From contig JAGCDF010000059.1 in assembly GCA_017651225.1 (NCBI GenBank), positions 1 through 48,511 of the forward strand: a stretch of DNA of 48,511 nt. The letters are read 5' to 3'. Positions 25,901-33,866 of this stretch are shown piece by piece. Positions within the stretch are counted from its first letter, which is position 1; every line of letters begins with the position of its first letter. The notes under the pieces were generated by a model that had not been told where the DNA came from, searched no databases, and saw nothing but the letters and a program-made list of their open reading frames with translations. A program made the translations under genes and the position numbers. Origin of the DNA: Bacteroidales bacterium (lineage in GTDB: Bacteria; Bacteroidota; Bacteroidia; Bacteroidales; UBA932).

Positions 25901-25974
25901 GCGTCTGCGGCAGTTTTGAATTCAAGATGCCGGAGAACTCCATCGGCATCCTCAGATTGAAACCAGTGAAATGA
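22921..25974 (+). CDS. CE6 acetyl esterase-GH51 alpha-L-arabinofuranosidase fusion
   Basis: A 1017-residue secreted protein (signal peptide 1-20). An in-frame GTG six bases earlier lies inside the promoter, so the ATG is preferred. Residues 25-285 form a SGNH/DUF303 esterase like CE6 acetylxylan esterases: nucleophile Ser35 in CFGQSNMEAG, LLHQGESNPDD at 175-185, and the catalytic Asp/His in DQFHFN (His260). Residues 290-1017 are GH51: LGIHISPTLSGIFFEDINQS at 298-317, a carbohydrate-binding-like insert (about 395-525), MRFPGGCASEG, acid/base Glu693 in GIGNENQG, and nucleophile Glu791 in VFVGEFANN. A single polypeptide would therefore remove acetyl and arabinosyl side groups. It heads a tight gene run and overlaps the next start by four bases (ATGA). 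Confidence 0.93.
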   Translation: MKKIITTFLFAVLCAVTFAQTPDPNFFIYLCFGQSNMEAGARPAEQDKDFNDPRFQFMAAVDMPRFQRERNHWYTAVPPICRETNNMGPVDFFGRKMIEVLPEPYRVGVINVSVAGAKLELWDKDACEEYLAMEAADPSRSWLIGMAKEYGMNPYQRLMETAREAQKYGVIKGMLLHQGESNPDDAAWPGRVKKIHDDLCADLGLNPDEIPLLAGELKYAEQDGVCAAFNEVVLPHLPEVMPNGYVISALGCESTGDQFHFNTEGMRLMGYRMADKMLELQGFKAPEKRTLTLQPDQLGIHISPTLSGIFFEDINQSVDGGICAQLIQNNSFQAYNVPDAPGDNEFSQSDTTFFGWTVIRKDGALGSARAVDDKPLVPKLKRWYDFDPNDKYDDELRYKQYSVRFDIEKPGEGFGIAANGYGIAEYRRGPGALYSNNTQTASIPAKEGVSYDLGLYLQGKNYKGTISVYLEDAAGNPNSNVITISKLGKKWQQYTGTLKAERSVDSRLAIVADAKGTFWLDFVTLVPEASELWKGGAYGPFRKDLLEALEALHPTFMRFPGGCASEGTNYFGQVFWKNSIGPREERVGFRNHWAYWTSQYIGFYEYLLMAEGLGATPLPVFNNGVTCQFAGHQYIAPLDTQADRDRFYSIFVKDALDFIEFCNGDLTTEWGARRAEMGHPAPFNLKYLGIGNENQGPEFWERFDIMYKAVKEKYPEITVISTAGAADAGREFNANMAIIDAKYPDTIVDEHYYKMDNWFYSNRDRYNPGKERGNEGHTYDRSKPTRVFVGEFANNRANNAYSSALAEAAYWTGLERNSDMVVMAAYAPLFCKKGFNKWDSNLIWFDNRGMWRSTNYWYQQLFSVAGDRAFEMSEAMNGDAVDEKVYTSPTIDTKTGEIFIKFVNAEAADKLFTVQTGNGVRYEATVEFVSSHDTSVKNQGAQNYYSSHPDYATPPTVGGPGAGERPGLVSMAFRFGRRVKYNEVVVPHTKALGSVCGSFEFKMPENSIGILRLKPVK

Positions 25975-28406
25975 GAAGCTTTTCAGCATTGATTATCGCG
26001 GCGGCGACCCTGGTGGTCGCCGCCTGCGGCACTGGCCCGAAGGCGGGCCCGTGCGACATCTACCGCAAGGCGGGTACACCCTGCGTGACCGCCCACAGCA
26101 CCACGCGCCTGCTCGACTCCCGCTACCGGGGGCCGCTGTATCAGGTGCAGCGCGATTCCGACGGGGCTACGCTCGATATCTACCCCACCCAGGACGGCTA
26201 TGCCGACGCGGCCCTGCAGGACGTTTTCTGCAGCGGGACCGTCGGCCGCATCACCGTCATCTACGACCAGTCCGGTATGGGCAACGACCTGCTGCCCGCG
26301 CCGCCGGGGACCTTCCTCGGCCCGGACAAGGGCGGCTTCAACAACGCCGCCCTGGCGGGCATGGCCCCGGCGTGGCTGGACGGCCACAAGGTCTATGGCG
26401 TCTACATCATCCCGGGCATGGGCTACCGCTGCAACAACGCCCGCGGCCTCGCCATCGACGATGAGCCGGAAGGCATGTACTACGTCATCGACGGCAAGCA
26501 CTTCGACAGCGGCTGCTGCTTCGACTACGGTAATTCCTCCACCAACGGCCGCGCCGTGGGCACGGGCACGATGGAGACGACTTATTTCGGCACGTCCACA
26601 GCCTGGGGCCGCGGCAACGGCGAGGGCCCCTGGATCATGTCCGACATGGAAGCGGGCCTCTTCTCCGGCTACGGCGCCAAGCAGAACGACGTCCCGTCCA
26701 TCACGGACTGGCACTTCGTGAGCGTGTTCGTGAACGGAGGCGGCGGCAACCAGTGGGACCTGCGCGGCGCCGACGCCACGCAGCCGGAGCTGACCACCTT
26801 CTACAGCGGCGTGCGTCCCGGCACGCCCGACAGCGACGCCTATTTCCCGATGCACAAGAAGGGCGGCATGCTGCTGGGCAACGGCGGCGACAACGGCAAC
26901 GGCTCCGCCGGTACCTTCTTCGAAGGCGTGATGACGTTCGGCTACCCGAGCGACGAGGCGATTGCCGCCGTGCAGGCGAACATCGCCGCCGCGAAATACC
27001 GGCCCTTCCCGCTCTCCCTGTCGCGTCTCGTCACCTTCGTCCCGGGCCAGGGCCAGGAGTTGGCAGTCACGCTGGAAAACGTGACCGACGCGCCCATGAC
27101 GGACATCGAGCTGCTCTTCGACCTGCCCCGCGGCTGGTCGCTCAGCCGCGAGAGCGAATTCGTAACCAGCCTGGCGCCGGGCGAGACGGCCACCATCACC
27201 TACCGGGTGACCGGCAGCGTCGCGCGCACGTCCGACGAACTGAACGTGGAGGCGACCTGGCAGGGCGGCTCGGCGCAGCTCTCGACTCCGATCCGCTGCG
27301 CGGACGCGGTCAAGATCAATGAGATCGGCCTGGACAATCCTTTTGTAGAAATCTATAATGCCGAGGCTGCTGAAGCCGACCTGTCGGGCCTCGAGGTCCG
27401 GGTCCGCCGCAGCGGCTGGGCCTCCGTGACGGCCCTGACCTTCCCGGAAGGGACGAAGCTGGCGGCGGGGGCGTTCCTCCTGCTGCCGGTCGATCCCGCC
27501 GCACCGTCGGCCCCGGCCACCACGGTCTTCAGCCCCGTCTCCACGGGCCCGAAACTCCATTTCCCGGCAGGAATCAACAACCTCCCGGCCACGTCCGTGG
27601 CGGGATTCGCCGTGGGCGACAAGCTCGGCATCGACCTGGGCGGGCAGTATGAAGAAGTGACGGTCACGGCCGTGGGCACGCCCGCGACGCAGAGCAACCT
27701 CGCGCGCGAAGCCAAGGCTGGCGACACGCAGCTGAGCATCGTCGGCACGTCGAACCTCCAGCCGGGCTCCGTGCTGACCGTCAGCACGGGCGACCGCACG
27801 GAGATGGTGACGGTGAAGCAGGTTCTCGTGGTCGCGGAGCCGTACGTCCGCCGCTTCGGCGAACAGGAACGGCCGCACGAGCCGGGCCTGGTCGAGCTGG
27901 AGCAGCCGCTGCTGCGCGACCATGCCTCCGGCGTGGACGTGTCCTGCCCCGGCACGGGCATCAGCTTTGAGCCCGCCACGCGGTTCGTGCACAGCAGCGG
28001 CGACGCCCTGCAGCCCCTGGGTGCCGGCTGGACGCCGACCCCGGGCCTGTACCTGAGCTACGCGCCGTCCGCCAGCGCGGGCAGCGTGGCCCTGGTCGAC
28101 CCCGCCTCCGGCACGGTCCTGGACGCCATCGTCTACGGCTCGCAGCAGAGTAACTCCAGCGCCAACGGCACCATCACCAGCCCGGAACTGGCCGTGCTGG
28201 AAGGCAACCAGCACGGCGGCGGCTGCCAGGCCATCGCCCCGGCGCCGATTCCCGCCTGGGTGCTCGCCCGCAACCCGAAGATGGCCCTCCCGGGCCCGCA
28301 GAGCCTCGCCCGCTTCCCGGACGGCGCCGATGTGGACCGTCTGTGCGAGGACTTCCGCATCAGCGCCGAGCCCACCCCGGGAGGCCCGAACCGAATGAAT
28401 CCATAA
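25971..28406 (+). CDS. Second GH54 alpha-L-arabinofuranosidase lipoprotein with lamin-tail domain
   Basis: An 811-residue lipoprotein (VVAACG, Cys19). It is a paralogue of the minus-strand GH54. The AbfB catalytic domain spans about 25-345, with likely nucleophile Glu227 in WIMSDMEAGL and acid/base Asp307 in GGDNGNGSAGTFFE. Of the three AbfB disulfides, 28/38 and the adjacent pair 182/183 are kept. The second pair is broken: Cys87 remains while the partner position 92 is Gly. A NEW3-like beta domain (about 350-440) follows, then a lamin-tail domain from about 445 (VKINEIGLDNPFVEIYN), interrupted by about two repeat modules (527-617). It ends RFPDGADV...PTPGG. It starts within the stop of the CE6-GH51 gene, so translation is probably coupled and the two act on the same decorated polymer. 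Confidence 0.9.
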   Translation: MRSFSALIIAAATLVVAACGTGPKAGPCDIYRKAGTPCVTAHSTTRLLDSRYRGPLYQVQRDSDGATLDIYPTQDGYADAALQDVFCSGTVGRITVIYDQSGMGNDLLPAPPGTFLGPDKGGFNNAALAGMAPAWLDGHKVYGVYIIPGMGYRCNNARGLAIDDEPEGMYYVIDGKHFDSGCCFDYGNSSTNGRAVGTGTMETTYFGTSTAWGRGNGEGPWIMSDMEAGLFSGYGAKQNDVPSITDWHFVSVFVNGGGGNQWDLRGADATQPELTTFYSGVRPGTPDSDAYFPMHKKGGMLLGNGGDNGNGSAGTFFEGVMTFGYPSDEAIAAVQANIAAAKYRPFPLSLSRLVTFVPGQGQELAVTLENVTDAPMTDIELLFDLPRGWSLSRESEFVTSLAPGETATITYRVTGSVARTSDELNVEATWQGGSAQLSTPIRCADAVKINEIGLDNPFVEIYNAEAAEADLSGLEVRVRRSGWASVTALTFPEGTKLAAGAFLLLPVDPAAPSAPATTVFSPVSTGPKLHFPAGINNLPATSVAGFAVGDKLGIDLGGQYEEVTVTAVGTPATQSNLAREAKAGDTQLSIVGTSNLQPGSVLTVSTGDRTEMVTVKQVLVVAEPYVRRFGEQERPHEPGLVELEQPLLRDHASGVDVSCPGTGISFEPATRFVHSSGDALQPLGAGWTPTPGLYLSYAPSASAGSVALVDPASGTVLDAIVYGSQQSNSSANGTITSPELAVLEGNQHGGGCQAIAPAPIPAWVLARNPKMALPGPQSLARFPDGADVDRLCEDFRISAEPTPGGPNRMNP

Positions 28407-28419
28407 AACCAACATAACC

Positions 28420-30930
28420 GTGAAAAGAATAACACTGATACTAAGCCTGACCTTCCTTTGCGCAACCCTGTTCGCCCAGGGCCCGCGCCAGGCCGGTCCG
28501 TCCGATTGGGGGAATTTCAAGCGCTACGAGCAGGCGAACGCGGCGCTGACCCAGGCCCCGCTGGTGGTGCTGATGGGCGACTCGATCACCGACTTCTGGT
28601 ACGACAGCGACCCGGAGTTCTTCACGAAGAACAATTTCGCCGGGCGCGGTATCTCCGGCCAGACGGCGAGCCAGATGCTCGTCCGCTTCAAGCAGGACGT
28701 CATCGACCTGCACCCGAAGGCCGTCGCCATCATGGCGGGTACCAACGACCTCTGCCAGAACCTGGCGGGCCAGGCGTACTATCCCGACCAGACGGTTTAT
28801 GACAACACCGTGGCCATGTGTGAGCTGGCCGAAGCGGCCGGAATCAAGGTGCTGCTGTGCTCCATCACGCCCTGCGCCCATTACATGATCCTGCCGGATC
28901 TGGACGCGGGTTCGCTGATCAAGGCGTTCAACGCCCGGCTGAAGGCCTATGCCGACGCGCAGCAGAATATCACGTACGTGGACTACCACACCCCGCTCGC
29001 CACGGCTGACCTCGGCCTTCCCGAGGACGGCACCTACGACGGGATCCACCCTGCCGTCAACGTCTATGATGACATGGAGCGCATCCTGACGGACGCCGTG
29101 GCGAAGGTGCTACAGGTCGAGAACAACTTCTACACGCTGGCGTCCGACGAGGCGGAAAGCCGCAAGCTGGCGTCCGACGCGGACCGCCGCGAGAAAGGCA
29201 TGCCGATGACGTTCGAGGACATGGTGGAAATGGTCTCCCGCATGTTCAAGCCCCGGGCGGCGCACCCGTCCTGGCTGCGCGACGCCGTCTTTTATCAGAT
29301 CTATCCGTCCTCCTTCCAGGACAGCGACGGCAACGGCATCGGCGACCTGCAGGGCATCATCTCCCGCCTGGATTACATCCGCTCCATCGGCGTGACGGCC
29401 ATCTGGCTGAACCCGGTCTATGTGTCGGGCTGGACGGACGGTGGTTATGATATCATCGACTTCTACAAGGTGGATCCACGCTTCGGCACCAACGCCGACC
29501 TGCTGGAACTGATCCGCCAGGCGCATGCGCGCGGCATCAAGATCGTCATGGACCTGGTGGCCGGGCATTCCTCGGACCAGTGCGAATGGTTCATGCAGGC
29601 GCGCGAAGGCGCGGACCTGCGCTATTCGGACTACTACATCTGGCCGTCCTTCAAGCCGGAAGGCGGCGCGGTCCCCGGTCCGGGCGGCTCGCTGGACGAC
29701 GCCGTCCGCAACAGCGCCGGCGCATCGCTGCTGAGCAAGTTCGTCGCGACGGACGCGCCGCGCGGGCCCTATTACATCAAGAATTTCTTCGACACGCAGC
29801 CGGCCCTGAACTTCGGCTTCGCGAATCCCGATCCGACCCATCCCTGGGAGCAGGCGGTGGACGCCCCGGGGCCCATGTCGATGCGCCGCGAGCTCAAGAA
29901 CATCATCTCCTTCTGGATGGATAAGGGCGTGGACGGCTTCCGCGTGGACATGGCGGCGAGCCTGGTCAAGAACGACCCCGACAAGGCGGCCACGATTCGC
30001 CTCTGGCATGAAGATTTCGTGCCCTGGTTCGAGAAGGCGTATCCCGAGGGCGTGCTGATCGCCGAATGGTTCAACCCGGCCCAGAGCGTTGCGCAGGCGG
30101 ACTTTGACCTCGATTTCTTCTGCCATGACGGGCAGTACAACTACTCCACGCTCTTCTTCTACGGCCGCCGCGGCTTCGGCCCCAACGCCGTCGAGTCGAA
30201 ACCGTATTTTGACAAGGCGGGGCAGGGTGAGCTGAAGACCTGGTTCGACCTGTACAGCTATCAGTATGACGCCGTCCAGGGCCACGGCTACGTGTGCATG
30301 CCGTCCGGCAACCACGACTTCAACCGCGTGTGCACCGAAGGCCGCACGACGCCGGAGGAGCTGAAGGTCGCGATGACCTTCTTCCTGACCATGCCGGGCG
30401 TGCCGTTTATCTACTACGGCGACGAGATTGGCCTCAAGCAGAACCCGGCCGCGCCGTCCACCGACGGCTCCGGATTCCGCGCCGGCTGCCGCATCCCGAT
30501 GCTCTGGGACGCCACGGCCAACGGCGGCTTCTCCACGGCTCCCATCGAGAAGATTTACATCCCGCAGGATCCGGATCCGAACCGCATGACGGTGGAGAAG
30601 GCCGAGGCTGACCCGAATTCACTGCTGCATTACGTCCGCACGCTGCTGCAGCTGCGCAAGGACGTCCCGGCCCTGGGCGCCGACGCGTCCTGGCGCCTGG
30701 TCAGCAGCCTCGACCAGCCCTATCCGATGGTCTACGAGCGCAAGTCCGCAGCCGGCCGCTGCTACGTGGTGCTCAACCCGTCCGGCAAGCAGGTCAGCGT
30801 GACGCTGCCGGCGGAATCCGCCAAGCCGGAGATCATCGGCGGCAGCTACAAGAAATGCACGTACAAGCAGACGAAGAAGGGGGATGTCGTGACGCTGTCT
30901 CCCGTCTCCGCCGCCATCTTCGCCTTCTGA
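28420..30930 (+). CDS. GDSL/SGNH esterase-GH13 fusion protein
   Basis: An 836-residue secreted protein (signal peptide 1-19) with a GTG start, 13 bases after the previous stop. Residues 30-235 are a GDSL/SGNH hydrolase: VVLMGDSITDFW with Ser55, the Gly/Asn blocks GRGISGQT and MAGTNDL, and the catalytic pair Asp207/His210 in DGIHP. After a charged helical linker (about 238-283), residues 285-836 form a GH13 alpha-amylase-family domain: DAVFYQIYPSSFQDS, GDLQGIISRLDYI, nucleophile Asp510 in GFRVDMAA, acid/base Glu549 in VLIAEWF, and Asp633 in SGNHDF. The C-terminal beta domain is present, ending VTLSPVSAAIF. Both active sites look intact. An alpha-glucan enzyme in an arabinoside locus is unexpected. 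The true substrate may be an alpha-linked acylated oligosaccharide. Confidence 0.9.
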   Translation: MKRITLILSLTFLCATLFAQGPRQAGPSDWGNFKRYEQANAALTQAPLVVLMGDSITDFWYDSDPEFFTKNNFAGRGISGQTASQMLVRFKQDVIDLHPKAVAIMAGTNDLCQNLAGQAYYPDQTVYDNTVAMCELAEAAGIKVLLCSITPCAHYMILPDLDAGSLIKAFNARLKAYADAQQNITYVDYHTPLATADLGLPEDGTYDGIHPAVNVYDDMERILTDAVAKVLQVENNFYTLASDEAESRKLASDADRREKGMPMTFEDMVEMVSRMFKPRAAHPSWLRDAVFYQIYPSSFQDSDGNGIGDLQGIISRLDYIRSIGVTAIWLNPVYVSGWTDGGYDIIDFYKVDPRFGTNADLLELIRQAHARGIKIVMDLVAGHSSDQCEWFMQAREGADLRYSDYYIWPSFKPEGGAVPGPGGSLDDAVRNSAGASLLSKFVATDAPRGPYYIKNFFDTQPALNFGFANPDPTHPWEQAVDAPGPMSMRRELKNIISFWMDKGVDGFRVDMAASLVKNDPDKAATIRLWHEDFVPWFEKAYPEGVLIAEWFNPAQSVAQADFDLDFFCHDGQYNYSTLFFYGRRGFGPNAVESKPYFDKAGQGELKTWFDLYSYQYDAVQGHGYVCMPSGNHDFNRVCTEGRTTPEELKVAMTFFLTMPGVPFIYYGDEIGLKQNPAAPSTDGSGFRAGCRIPMLWDATANGGFSTAPIEKIYIPQDPDPNRMTVEKAEADPNSLLHYVRTLLQLRKDVPALGADASWRLVSSLDQPYPMVYERKSAAGRCYVVLNPSGKQVSVTLPAESAKPEIIGGSYKKCTYKQTKKGDVVTLSPVSAAIFAF

Positions 30931-30931
30931 G

Positions 30932-31891
30932 ATGAGGAAGCTGTGGATTGTTTCCGCACTGCTGTTCGTCCTGACAGCCTGCGGAGTTGACAAGACGGCC
31001 GGGACCGTGGGCGACGGCCATCCCGACAAGCCGGCGGTTTCAGCGGGCAAGCTGGATTTCTATCCGGATTTTGAATCAAAGTCCGGGCTGGTGATGCCGC
31101 GGAACGTGTATGTCTGGCTCCCGGCCGATTACGCGAAATGGAAGAAATACGCCGTCGTGTACATGAGCGACGGACAGAATCTGTTCGACGCCGAGAAGAT
31201 GTTCAACCACCAGGAATGGTGTGTCGATGAGGTCTTTGGTGAGCTGTCGGCGGCGGGCCGGATCCAGAACTGCATCGTGGTCGGCGTGGCGAATTCCTTC
31301 CGCACCCGGAGCCAGGAATACTTCCCCCAGGATGTGTACGACCGCTATTCCCCGGAATTGAAGGAGTATGCGAAGAGCAAGCGGATGGGGGAGGAGGAGC
31401 TGCTGGGCAACAATTACTTGAAGTTCCTGGTCGAGGAGCTGAAGCCCTTCATTGACGCAACCTATTCCACGCGCAGGGACCGGGAGCATACTTTCCACAT
31501 GGGTTCCAGCATGGGCGGTCTGATCTCCTCCTATGCCGTGGCCAAATATCCCGAAGTCTTCGGCGGCGCGGGTTGTCTTTCGACGCATTCCGTCCTCTAC
31601 ATCACCAACTATGATGCGGAGCGGGATTTTATCGATGCGGCCAACCAATGCTACGTGGATTATCTCCGGGAGACGCTCAAGCCCAACAGCTGCAAGCTGT
31701 ACATGGACCGAGGCGACCAGACCCTCGACGCCCAGTATCCCAAGTATCAGGATCGCCTGGATGCGATGTTCCGGGAGGCCGGTTGGGACGACGCCCATTA
31801 CGTCAGTCAGGTCTTCCCGGGCCTGGCCCATGTCGAAGGTTCCTGGGCTTCGCGCCTGGACGTCCCCGTTCTCTATTTACTTGGTAAATAA
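30932..31891 (+). CDS. Putative esterase lipoprotein (esterase D/feruloyl esterase-like)
   Basis: A 319-residue lipoprotein (VLTACG, Cys17). The alpha/beta-hydrolase fold of the putative-esterase family (PF00756-like) is visible: VYVWLPADYAKWKKYAVVYM, then the nucleophile elbow GSSMGG with Ser193, and a C-terminal histidine in GLAHVEGSW. Relatives include carbohydrate esterase family 1 feruloyl and acetyl esterases, which fits an arabinoxylan role because ferulate is carried on arabinose. Trehalose or siderophore esterases are also in this fold, so the substrate is inferred from context. The start lies one base after the stop of the GDSL-GH13 gene. A Glu/Lys-rich helical insertion at 138-158 is probably a lid. 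Confidence 0.85.
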   Translation: MRKLWIVSALLFVLTACGVDKTAGTVGDGHPDKPAVSAGKLDFYPDFESKSGLVMPRNVYVWLPADYAKWKKYAVVYMSDGQNLFDAEKMFNHQEWCVDEVFGELSAAGRIQNCIVVGVANSFRTRSQEYFPQDVYDRYSPELKEYAKSKRMGEEELLGNNYLKFLVEELKPFIDATYSTRRDREHTFHMGSSMGGLISSYAVAKYPEVFGGAGCLSTHSVLYITNYDAERDFIDAANQCYVDYLRETLKPNSCKLYMDRGDQTLDAQYPKYQDRLDAMFREAGWDDAHYVSQVFPGLAHVEGSWASRLDVPVLYLLGK

Positions 31892-31905
31892 ATCATTGTC
31901 AGACT

Positions 31906-32922
31906 ATGAATAAGTTGTCGATTCTTGGCGTGGCGCTTGCCGCGATCCTTTCCGTCCCTGCGGGCGCACAGCCTTTCCCGCAGCCGGAGCCGGCGTCCAA
32001 AGCCGACCGGACGACCGTGGAATTCGTCGTCCGCGACGGCAAGCCCATCCTGATGGATATCTATCAGTTCAAAGACCAGCCGGCGGAAAAACGCCCGGTC
32101 TTCATCTACTCCTTCGGCGGCGCCTGGGCCATGGGCTCCAGGATAGACGCCCTTTGCAATCCGCTGTACGACCACCTTTGCGAGAAGGGATGGGTCTGCG
32201 TGGCCATCGACTACCGGCTCGGCTCCGCCCGCGGCCGGGACGGCAAGCCGCTCATCACCCCGCCGGAGGGGTACAATCCTTTCCAGTATTCCATCGACAT
32301 CGGCGTGGAGGATCTCTATGCCGCGACGGCCTGGCTCATCGAGCATGCCCGGGAATACAAGACCGATCCTGAAAAGATCGTCATCAGCGGCAGCAGCGCG
32401 GGCGCGATCAACAGCATGAACGCCGAGTATTACATCTGCTCCGGCCATCCGCTCGCGAAAGACAACCTGCCGGCGGACTTCAACTACGCCGGCGTGGTCC
32501 CGATGGCCGGCGCCGTGTACCTGACCGGCGCGGACGACACGGAGCTCAAGTGGGACCGCAAGCCCTGTCCGATGTGCTTCTTCCATGGTTCGGCCGACCC
32601 GACCGTGACCTTCGACATGGAGCGCAACCCGAACCGTCATGGCTTCGGCCCCTTCTACGTCAGCCAGCAGCTCTATGCGATGGATGTTCCCTACATGCTC
32701 AACGAGTACGTCGGAGGCGACCACTGCATGGCGCTCCTCCCGATCAAATGGTTCTGGAACGAGATCGATTCGTTCCTCGACCGCATCGTCCTGGACGGAC
32801 TGAACATCAAGGTCCATTCCGTCGAGCGCTCCCCGAAGCCGCGGACGGACGCCAACTGGCTCGACACGGTCCGTCCCGGACAGTATGAAGCTGTGCAACG
32901 AATGCAAAACCGCAACAGATGA
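31906..32922 (+). CDS. Secreted alpha/beta hydrolase (carboxylesterase-like)
   Basis: A 338-residue protein with a signal peptide (1-21). It carries the oxyanion-hole region FIYSFGGAWAMGS and the nucleophile elbow SGSSAGAINS (Ser164). A late Asp in FFHGSADPTVTF and a His in YVGGDHCMALL (about 265-275) complete a plausible triad. Overall it resembles BD-FAE/lipase-3-like carbohydrate esterases. It sits 14 bases after the previous esterase and overlaps the next gene by four bases, so it belongs to the same transcript. The likely job is removal of acetyl or aryl esters from polysaccharide fragments. That role is inferred from neighbours. Confidence 0.85.
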   Translation: MNKLSILGVALAAILSVPAGAQPFPQPEPASKADRTTVEFVVRDGKPILMDIYQFKDQPAEKRPVFIYSFGGAWAMGSRIDALCNPLYDHLCEKGWVCVAIDYRLGSARGRDGKPLITPPEGYNPFQYSIDIGVEDLYAATAWLIEHAREYKTDPEKIVISGSSAGAINSMNAEYYICSGHPLAKDNLPADFNYAGVVPMAGAVYLTGADDTELKWDRKPCPMCFFHGSADPTVTFDMERNPNRHGFGPFYVSQQLYAMDVPYMLNEYVGGDHCMALLPIKWFWNEIDSFLDRIVLDGLNIKVHSVERSPKPRTDANWLDTVRPGQYEAVQRMQNRNR

Positions 32923-33863
32923 TGAAAAAGTTATTCACTTGGATGATTCTTGTCCTGTGCTCGACCAGTGTCTTTGCGCAGGCGGAAAAGATCCGGCTTT
33001 ACGAAGGGAAGGCGCCCGGCACGGAAGGCTGGACGCAGCCGGAATACCTCTTCGAATACACGACGCCCTTCAATCCCGGCGAGGTCGGGCAGTGCATTCT
33101 GAATGTCGTGGATCCCGAACTCTGGGTGTATCTCCCGGCGAAGGGTACGGAGACGGGTGCTGCCGTCATCGTCTGCCCGGGCGGCGGTTTCACGGCGCTG
33201 TCCTGGCACCAGGAAGGCCCCAACGTGGCCAAATGGATGGCCGAACACGGCATCGCCGCGTTTGTCCTGAAATACCGCATCGCCTATTCCGGCGCCGACT
33301 ATGAGGAGGCGAAGTACGTCGTCGACCATTCCTACGGCAACCAGGGACGGGACGCGCGCATGCAGGAGCTGGCCGAGAAACACGCGAAGATTGCCGAAGC
33401 GCAGGGCTACGACCGGAAGATGGCCTGGGACGACGGTCGCGCCGCCATTACCTATGTCCGCAAGAATGCAGCGAAATACGGCGTGAATCCGCACGCCATC
33501 GGCATCATCGGGTTCTCGGCGGGTGGCAACATCGTGTACCACGTGGCGCTCGACCACGACGAGATGAGCCGCCCGGATTTCCTCGGCATGATCTATCCGG
33601 CCTGGTTCGAGAACCAGGTGCCCGACGATCCCATGCCACTCTTCATCGCGGCGAGCACGGGCGAAGCCTCTTCCGCCAACGGCTTCGGCGACACGCCGGC
33701 GCTCTACAACGCGTGGAACCAGACGCGCCAGCCACTGGAAATCCACTCTTTCACGCGCGGTTTCCACGGTTTCGGCTACCGCGACAACGGCCAGTCGGTG
33801 TACATCTGGCCGACGCTGTTCTACAATTTCCTCGACAACTGCAACCTGCTGAATAAGAAATAG
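32919..33863 (+). CDS. Secreted alpha/beta hydrolase (acetyl esterase-like)
   Basis: A 314-residue protein with a signal peptide (1-20). The oxyanion motif is CPGGGFTALSWHQEG and the nucleophile elbow is IGFSAGGNI (Ser200). A late His in FTRGFHGFGYRD completes the fold seen in acetylxylan esterase-like and BD-FAE-like hydrolases. Two ATG codons are adjacent (32919 and 32922). The first overlaps the TGA of the previous gene, giving the usual ATGA arrangement. It differs clearly from the preceding esterase in the lid region (about 122-175, rich in charged residues), so the two are not recent duplicates. Substrate inferred as acylated oligosaccharides. Confidence 0.85.
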   Translation: MMKKLFTWMILVLCSTSVFAQAEKIRLYEGKAPGTEGWTQPEYLFEYTTPFNPGEVGQCILNVVDPELWVYLPAKGTETGAAVIVCPGGGFTALSWHQEGPNVAKWMAEHGIAAFVLKYRIAYSGADYEEAKYVVDHSYGNQGRDARMQELAEKHAKIAEAQGYDRKMAWDDGRAAITYVRKNAAKYGVNPHAIGIIGFSAGGNIVYHVALDHDEMSRPDFLGMIYPAWFENQVPDDPMPLFIAASTGEASSANGFGDTPALYNAWNQTRQPLEIHSFTRGFHGFGYRDNGQSVYIWPTLFYNFLDNCNLLNKK

Positions 33864-33866
33864 CCT

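Noticed and set aside
22819-25989. Open minus-strand frame of 1056 codons opposite the CE6-GH51 gene
   Set aside because: No recognisable domain and a shadow-like composition.
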